In this document: positions 14,201-23,200 of the stretch, piece by piece
How positions within the stretch are numbered: position 1 is the stretch's first letter
Layout of the letters: every line of letters begins with the position of its first letter
NCBI RefSeq assembly: GCF_037975245.1
Contig: NC_092563.1
Span: forward strand, 4,227,001-4,291,000
Reading direction: 5' to 3'
DNA: 64,000 bases
Source: Apostichopus japonicus
Lineage: Eukaryota; Echinodermata; Holothuroidea; Aspidochirotida; Stichopodidae
Made by a program: the position numbers and the translations under genes
Notes under the pieces: model-generated
The model's database searches: none
What the model was told of the DNA's origin: nothing
What the model saw: only the letters and a program-made list of their open reading frames with translations

Positions 14201-17200
14201 CAGATTGTAAAGCTAAAAAAGTTGTTTTAATTTAGATATTTTTGGTTTCTGTTTTGAAAACATTTACTATAAGACTAGACAGGAACTAGCCGCCTTGCAA
14301 GACTAATAACAGCCAACAAGTTTCTTTCTCGAGTGACATTAAAAAAACAAAAAGGGTTTGAACTGAAAGTTAATAATAATTAGAAATATGGATGTGGTTG
14401 ATACTTGCAGAAATTGCCTCATTAACTGTCACCGAATTTCGATTTGATTTTTAATGAGGTTTTTGTTCTCTAGAGAATCTTTAACAGTTCTTAACTAGCA
14501 ACAAATATGTACATAAATATACTTTAGCATGGTTCACTTTCACTACGAAGCAATAAACATTGTGAAGCGTGATGCTCATCATAAGCAGCGAGCAGTGCAC
14601 AGTTGTAAAACTATTTAGAGGTTATGCAGTAGTAATTCAATGCAATCATGCATTGCACTCGATATATTGAAATATTACAGGTACCCACCTAACTTGTGAA
14701 AATTGTGACTTTTTAGTGAAATTTTTCACATATAATCTAACATTGATTTTCAGTAAGGATGCACATGGCTGGCTATACAGAAATAGGTATTACTAAAGTT
14801 GGTCGATGGCATTTCATGGCATATTATTTCATGTGATATGTTAACTAACTAAGGTTTGAGGGTGAACTGAAATATCGCAACCTCTGAGTAAATCTAGTAA
14901 AAGGGTGGGGGGGATGGGTGGGGAGGGAGGGAGGTGGGTGATATAAGGAACATCATTTTGAAATTATAAGTTAAAAAATATTCCTTTGGAACATCTATAA
15001 AAAAGTGAAGTGAGATCAGTAAAATGTATCATTTGAGTAATGCTAATTTTTTAATAGCTATTCTTTGAAGATGAGCAGTATATTATTTAGTTTGGTAGCC
15101 AGTTACATGGAGTGAAGTACATTGAGAGAAACATTAATATTAACTATAAACTTAAAAAAAAAATTTGGTGAAAATTGTTGCATTTCAAATTGTTAGTATA
15201 TAGTTAAACTTTGGTTTGAGTTGAATTTGCAATTCACTCATAAAATTTTTAATATTGTGTTCGCCAATCACGACACTTTAATAGCAATCCTAAGTTCTTA
15301 AAGTTAGGATTTCATCATGTCTACTCATTTATTCTCTCTGTCTCTCAGGAAAGAGTGCCTTTTGCAGTGGTTGGCAGTAACATGATCCTAGAAGCTAATG
15401 GCAAGAGGGTCAGAGGTCGCCAGTATCCGTGGGGAATAGCAGAAGGTTAGTAGCTGCCTAGTCTTTCTCTCCCGATGCTAGGCTAAATGAATCCACTTTC
15501 GGAACCGGCTACAGAAGTTAATGAGATTCTTTGGATTTACCAAACTGGAAATCATGGTTACCATAGGAACAATGTTCAGACATAAACAAGTTTGCTTTTG
15601 TATAGTATATCTGCTACCAAATTTGAGCATGTGAAAGTAAAAGCATTAACCATCAAAGATCATTTATATGTAGGCAAAGTTAACCATTTAATAGAAACGA
15701 AAGCCCATCACACTTGATTAAAATTTACAGTACTTCTGGTACGATTCAGTTTCTTGAATTTTTGTCTTTTTGTACTCTTTCCTGTTTTTCATTTCACTCC
15801 AGAGCATGGCTAGTTTTGTCATGATATTAAAGGGGTCTTTTATAATGATACAGTCTTTGCTGTTTTTATTTATTTTTTTTCTCCAAAAAAAAATGATACT
15901 CTTCTGTTCTCAGTGATATCAATTCTAGTCTTGTGTCATCTGTACCACCAAGTATGCTAATTGTGGTCTAATTGTAGTCTAATTGTAGTCTTAAGTATGC
16001 TAATCTGTACTACCAAGTATGCTAGTTGTACGTATAATTCCTAGTAGACCTGATTTTTAAGACTGGTGCAGTCTGAGGCACACTGAGGTTATAAATTAGG
16101 TTTGGTCTAAACACAAAGTTGTGGTAGTAACTACTTTTGAATTATTGCATGGGGTTGAAAAGGAGGGTGTTCACCACCCCCACACCCCAACCCTGGATCT
16201 GTGCCTAGTAGACAGTGGTCAACCATCAGGGTGTTGTAAATTCTTCAAGTTCATCTTAGATAAATCTGTTGGCCTTTCTGGATATCTTCCTTCAGTTGGA
16301 TTCAATGCCCGCCAGCAAATTTGTTCATCTCTGATCCATCTGACAACCTTCACAAATCAGGACCCCTTTAATATTCTTGTTTCATGTTTGGACATTAAAA
16401 ATGAATTAATTGCTTCCCTTTCGCATCAAAATGGTTTCAAACTTCTGTTCGAACTGAAATTCTCACGGGTCGTGCTCGTCACATCTTGTAAGTTATTTGC
16501 ATAGCTTGTGTGAGTCATATTTTGGAACAATGTTCCATGAACAGACTGCGAGAGAAAAGACAAAATATATGACGGGATGGACCAGACAAAGGAAAACTTA
16601 ATCCTGAAACTATGTCTAATTTAATAATCTTCGTCGGTTTCAGATCATTAGCAATTCTGTTTCGTTTTTTCTGACTTTGGTATTACTCGTGAATGTAATT
16701 AAAATGTTTTGGTGAGCAGAACGTTCTATTGGGGTTGAGATATGAAAAGTGACACAAAAATTTGTTTCTGGAGTGAAGAGGAATGTTTCTCAGCTGAAAC
16801 TATCACTGGACGAGCGATATTGTAATATAATACCGTTAGATTAAGTTTGGTATTTGCGTAAGAAAACAATATTGATAGGCAAAGGATGATGAACATACAA
16901 ATAATGAGGCAAAACTGGTTAAAAGGAATGTCAGAACGTAGAACATTAAATTGCTAGAGTAAAATATGGAATGTTGAGAGAGGTTGTTGGAACATCAATA
17001 CTGACAATACTGAGGGTTAAGGGGTTCTAAGACTGGATTCAACCAGTTGACATGAAAGATGGGAGTTTATGATTCTAATTTTGAAACATCTTTTTAACAT
17101 TCCAATCAATACTAGAGATTCTTTTTTCAGTTTTGTTGTTGTAATTTTTGCTGGCCTGATCCTGATCAGAACCCAAGGTCAATTTTTTTTTTTAAATTTG

Positions 17201-20200
17201 TTCATTTTACAGTTGAAAATCTGGAACACTGTGACTTTATACCTCTTCGAAATATGCTGATCCGAACGCACATGCAAGACTTAAAAGATGTAACCAATAA
17301 TGTCCATTACGAGAACTATCGCTGCAAGAACCTGACGGCAGTCACAGCTGGAGATGGCAAGAAACCATCACCTAAGTGAGTCTTTTCTGGAAACATGTCA
17401 GACTTCTGGAAAAAAATATGGTCACAGCATGAAATTGCGATTGTTGCACTGATTCTAAACCCAAGAGGAATAGTTGTTTTTGATATTTTTTTTGTTTTTC
17501 TAGGAAGGAGGAGGAGGGGTGGGGGGGGGGTTAGAGGGTTGCCAGGGTGGTGGTTGAAGAAGATAGCAGTTACATCTTCTATGGCTAATTTTTCACATTT
17601 TTGCTAATGGTCTAAGAAGACACCGGCTTCAGTGACTTTCACTGACCGAATTGCTGTTAAATGTCTTTTTTCCCCCAATCATTCATTATCAATCCCTACT
17701 TATGTTGCTAGTCCTGTACATATGGTTTGACTCGCACTGAATCTCACACCACAGTGTAGTTTTAAAGAAAGAAAGGTGGGATTCTGGTGGTAAAAATTGT
17801 TGATTTTTACTTCAGAATGGTAGGCAAGAATCCATTGGCTCAGTTTGAAGAGGAGAAGAAGGAGCATGAGGTCAGGATGCAGAAAATGAAGAGTGAGATG
17901 GAGCAGGTCTTTGAGATGAAAGTACAGGAGAAGAAACAGAAACTCAAAGATTCCGAAATGGATGTGAGTGTTGAAGGATCATGGATTCAAACTAGGATCC
18001 AGTTACGGTGTTATTTATAAAAGTGTTACCCCCTATATCTAGGGATCACTAACGTTATTATGGATCCACCACCATCAATAAATAAGGTCTGTAAACTTGA
18101 GTTATCATATACTAGGATCCCAGAACAGTGAGATCTGATAACTAGATAAATGTGTAGAAATATTAATGTTGATCTGAACTAGGATCCAGTTGCAATGATG
18201 TTTATGCAAACTGTTACCCCCCCCCCGTATCTAGGGATTTTTAATGTTGTTAGAGATCTACCATCAATAAGGTCTGTACACTTTTGTTATTATATACTAG
18301 GATTTACTAACAGTTTGATCTGATAACTAAATAGATTTTTTTGAAGATCATTGATTTAAAACTAGGATCAAGTTACAGTGATATACAAATGTATTATGGA
18401 TCCACCATCAATTAGGTCTGTGAAACCTTAGTAAATGTATACTAGGATCATTGAACTGAAACCAGATCCACAAACAGTTGGATCTGATAACTGAGTAGAA
18501 GGATCATAAAGTCCACTTACATCAAAGTCCATGAACTAATCCGATATCCTAGGGGTCATTAACCTACAATAAGATCCATCTTACAGTGATTAAACTGCAA
18601 CCTCTATATGTTAAGAAGATTTCTTTTGGATTAGGATCCAATAAATCTTTCACCACCTCTACCTAAGAATGGTTGATTCACATCTATCTAGGAATGGTTG
18701 AGTCTACCTCTATCTAGGAATGGTTGATTCCATCTCCACCTAAGAATGGTTGATTCCTCCTCTACATAAGAATGGTCAATTCCACCTCTACATAAGAATG
18801 GTTGAGTCTACCTCTATCTAGGAATGGTTGATTCCACCTCTATCTAGGAATGGTTGATTCCACCTCTATCTTGGAATGGTTGATTCCACCTCTACCTAGG
18901 AATGGTTGATTCCACCTCTACCTAGGAATGGTTGATTCCACCTCTATCTAGGAATGGTTGATTCCACCTCTATCTTGGAATGGTTGATTCCACCTATATC
19001 TAGGAATGGTTGATTCCACCTCTACCTAGGAATGGATGATTCCACCTCTATCTTGGAATGGTTGATTCACATCTATCTAGGAATGGTTGATTCCACCTCT
19101 ACCTAAGAATGGTTGATTCCGCCTCTACCTAAGAATGGTTGATTCCACCTCTATCTAAGAATGGTTGAATCTCCCTTTACCTAGGAATGGTTAATTTAAT
19201 GCAATATGTACTATGAATGTACACTTTCCATTAATAGTTTATCGCAGTCATCATCTGTTGTAAATTTCGGCACGACCTAAAATTGCAATCGTTAACCCAT
19301 TTTACTTCGATGGCACCTCCCTCCCGTAGTTACAAAAACGCCTGGAGACGATGAAAAAGAGCTTAGAGCAGCAACAGAAGGAAGTTGAGGACAAGAGGTC
19401 AAGGTTTGAGGCTGAGAAGAAGGCGTTTGAGCAGTTAATGGAAGACAGAAGAAGGAATGATACAAAGTAAGTTAACGAGGAACAAAAACTCATCAATACA
19501 AGTCGTCTGAAGTTGGCAGAAAAATCTTACAAGTAACCGTAATATGGTCTTCATCTGTGGTCAGAGACAGCATTCAAAAAGGTTTTAAAAATCTAAACGA
19601 AAAAGGCCAAGAATTGTCAGTAGGTGGTTACTACAAGGTATAAGCATTCTGAAATCATTCCTTGGTTACAGATAAGTAGGTACTGAAAAAATGGAATTAT
19701 GGTGGGGGTGGGGGGGGGTATGGCACAGTAAAATTCCACAAGAATACAATAATATTTTAAATGACTTCATAAGCTGTTGGTAACAGGAAGGTAGGTAGGT
19801 ATTGCTAAAGGATATTGGTAGGTATTGTTAAAAAAAAGCTTATGGTACCAAAACGTTGAAATAAGAAAGTGTGATATCACGTTTTGGTAGCAGGTACCAA
19901 CATGAGATGATCTCAATGGGAAACATTACAGGTTGATGAAATGTTACAAGGTTACACACAATGTGTACAATCGTGTGTCGCTTTCAAGGTGTTCTTGACG
20001 TGTTCTGCCACAGCTTTTTGAAATGGGTCTTACTTCTTTTAGCTTTTTTTCTCTTTTTTTTGTGGTGTTGTATCCCAAAATTATTATTGGTAAAATGTGT
20101 TGGTATGTTTGTTTGAATATAGATATAGTAGCTTGTAGCATCTCTTCATGTTGTTAGCACCTCATGTTTCTATTGTTTACTTTGCACACAGTGTTGGCCC

Positions 20201-23200
20201 TGTGATCTTACCCACAGAGCCCTGGAATGCAGTGAATTCATGCATGTCCATCAAAATTTCACACCGTTATTTATTTACTTTCTTTTCCAACATTTTTCAA
20301 TTTCTAACCTTGGCCATTATATTTATCTGTGGAGCACAAAATTACCAGAGTTGCATGGTAAACTCAAGATTTTGCCATAAAATTTGTCTGTACTTACTTT
20401 TAGCAAACAAAGCTATGCAAAAAAAAAAAAAAAAAAAAGGGAAAAAAAGAGAGAAATGAAAGGAAAAAGGAAACAAAAATGAAAAGCAAGAAAACGAGCA
20501 TTTCGCTTAGCAGATTCTGAACTTCATTTCAAGAACTCCGTTGCCTCTTCATGCTTTGAGGTAGTCAGATACGACTCGCCGACCAACGTAGAGATCTCCT
20601 AAGAGTACAATGTTACACACATATCAAGACAGCATTGAATTAACATTAGATTAGGGTTGTTAACATGATGAAACCGAGTTTTAAACTTTGTTTACCTCTC
20701 TGTTCTTCCGCAATGGAGAAGTAGATACATTTAGTAGGAGCAGTACCGACCAATATTCAAACATTGTAGCCAGGCTTCTAGATGTTATGTTTAGTCGACA
20801 TCTTCATTTCACAGTTATATAATCTTGGCCTTTCAGCCAGTCATCGAATGCAACATTCTGTTTTTTTAGTTCCTGGAAGCCTTCTGGCTTCCATCATACC
20901 TTCATTTGCTACTGGTTTTCATCATCTTATAGGAAGTCCAAAACCCTGAAAGGCGGTCGTCTGTTTGCAAGCCCTGGTCACGACTAAGTTAGGGTTTGTG
21001 ATATATTTTGTGTAAGTTTGTCACGCATGAGCATGGCATAGCCACAAGCACCCCCATATATATCACTTAAATGTTATCATTTCATTTCTTTTATATTCGC
21101 ATGACATCACTTGCTGGGTCAATCCTTTTTCATGTCAGATTGCATATTCGAATATTCATCCACATTTACTGAATATGCCGTCATAAACATGCACTGAATA
21201 CTGATTATTCAGTCATTATACATACACTGAATATTCAGTTATAAACATATGCTGAATATTGAGACATAAACACACACTGAATATTCAGTCATAAACAGTA
21301 CTGAATATTCAAGCATTAACATCTCTGAATATTCAGTAATACACAAAAAAAACATTCAATTATACACACACACTGAATATTATATCATACACATAACACT
21401 GTCTAACGATCTGCAATATACCAAGGTTGTGAGAGTCCCTAATCTCTAACATTCTGTAATAATTGTAAAGTTGTACCATTTCTTCATAAGATCATCTGCT
21501 GCCTGAACATACTTTGAGAAACAGAATTGACTTCCTCTTGGTGTTTTATGGAGGATAACCAGCCCACAACTTGGAAAGCTTTTCACCTGTATATCACCTG
21601 CCTTTCCTTGTCTCTAATATGATGAGCTATGTAAAGTGTTTTCTACTTCCACTGATAACCAACCTCCCTTACATTCTCTCTTAATAGTAACCAATGATCA
21701 GTAAGGGTGTTAGAGTAGGTAGAGATATTTAAGAGATATTAGAAGCTGGATGAAAGGATATTACCTGTAGTACATGGCTGTGTCAGTCTGTCTGTCTGTA
21801 TGTCTGTCTGTGATAACCTATTTTCCTTACACTCTCTCTTAATAATAATCAATGATCGGTAAGGATGTAACAGTAGGGGTAACTATGGCAACTTACAGTG
21901 CTCACAATATTCTATGGAAGGGTGACTAACATATATATATATATACTGACTCTTTACATGGTGTACAAGAGAGCTTGCACAAATTTGAAAATGACTAGGC
22001 CCTCCTTTGTTTTTGTTTTTTTGAGGGGGAAGGGGGAGTGTGTGGTGGAGAGAAAAATTTTGTATACCGGTAAAATTCTGTCAAATACTGTATCCCACAT
22101 TAAAAGTGAAACACAAGATCGCTAATGATCACCAATTTTTTACAATTTTTGCACAACTTAGACCACTCTTCCATTCAGGCTTTCTTTGGCACCATCTTGA
22201 TCATTGTGTTCTGTAGTCATGTTTTACTTTCCAAAGTTTCTACATTACATAAAGTTCACTCTTTTTACTACTACAGTCATATTTATTGAAACTGTTTTTG
22301 ATTTAGAATGTATGCAAAGGGATGACATCATTTCAGAGTGAAGACAGGCTTTATAAATCCCAGAGGGATTACACAAGATCTGTAAGGGAGATTAATTTGA
22401 AATTGCTCCAAATCTCTTTACATATCGTGCGGAAAGTATATTCTTAGTATTCATTATGATGTAATAATTGTTAAGGAAAGAGTGAGGACATCTGTCACCA
22501 CACACTAACCAATTAAAAAGGTTTTTTTTTTAACAGTGTAAGGTAGGTTGTATGTGTGTGCAGCATAGCTTGTAGTGATGTCGTTGTATGACCGGCTATA
22601 GTCTAAATAGTTTCCCCGTCGTCCGGTAGCGCATTCTCCTTAATCTGCATGTACCCTACCCTTGATCCTAGCATGTGACTCCTCTCCTACCAAGATAGAT
22701 GCTTTATCAAGTATAAACCTTAGCATGATCCTTTATGGTATCCCTGCTGCCATGGTTACTGGCTAACATTACATGCTGATGAAATCCTGAATCTTGGAGG
22801 TCACTTCATGGATGTGTTTGTATAACGTTTGATGAATGTGGTATATGCTGCTATGTTCCAGCGGCTATGCAGTGAAGTCGCAAAGTGAGGATTACAGACT
22901 GTTTATCTGTAAAAGGGAGGCAAAATCTTCAAAACTGGGTGTGTTACTGCATTTGTCAAGGTATATCGTTAAATCGGTGAAGTAAGTGATACACATCCCT
23001 AGAACTGAGGTATCATTGTACATGTGCACTTTTAGATTGCTAGCCAGTATGTAGCAATTCTTTCAACAAAAATATGTTCTTCTGTAAAGCGGTTTGCATT
23101 TGTAAGTTGCTAGTTGGCAACTTTCTGAAAGAAGTTCTTTTGGGTTGCTGCTGGAGCACATGGCATGTTTGTTCAGGATCTCGGTTTTTAGAGTTTTAAG

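Larger units (their letters stand above)
11242..15348 (+). other. Septin-7 intron (4107 bp)
   Basis: It contains the candidate 51-nt cassette exon at 13476-13526, a 42-bp tandem duplication immediately after it, poly-C runs near 13001 and 13150, a palindrome at 14110-14130 and a G-rich tract at 14902-14939. No other coding signal is supported. Confidence 0.75.

Noticed and set aside
16121-16504. 127-codon open frame in a septin-7 intron
   Set aside because: No recognisable domain; it lies wholly inside an intron defined by matched septin exons and has no splice or promoter context. Length is not remarkable for 64 kb.
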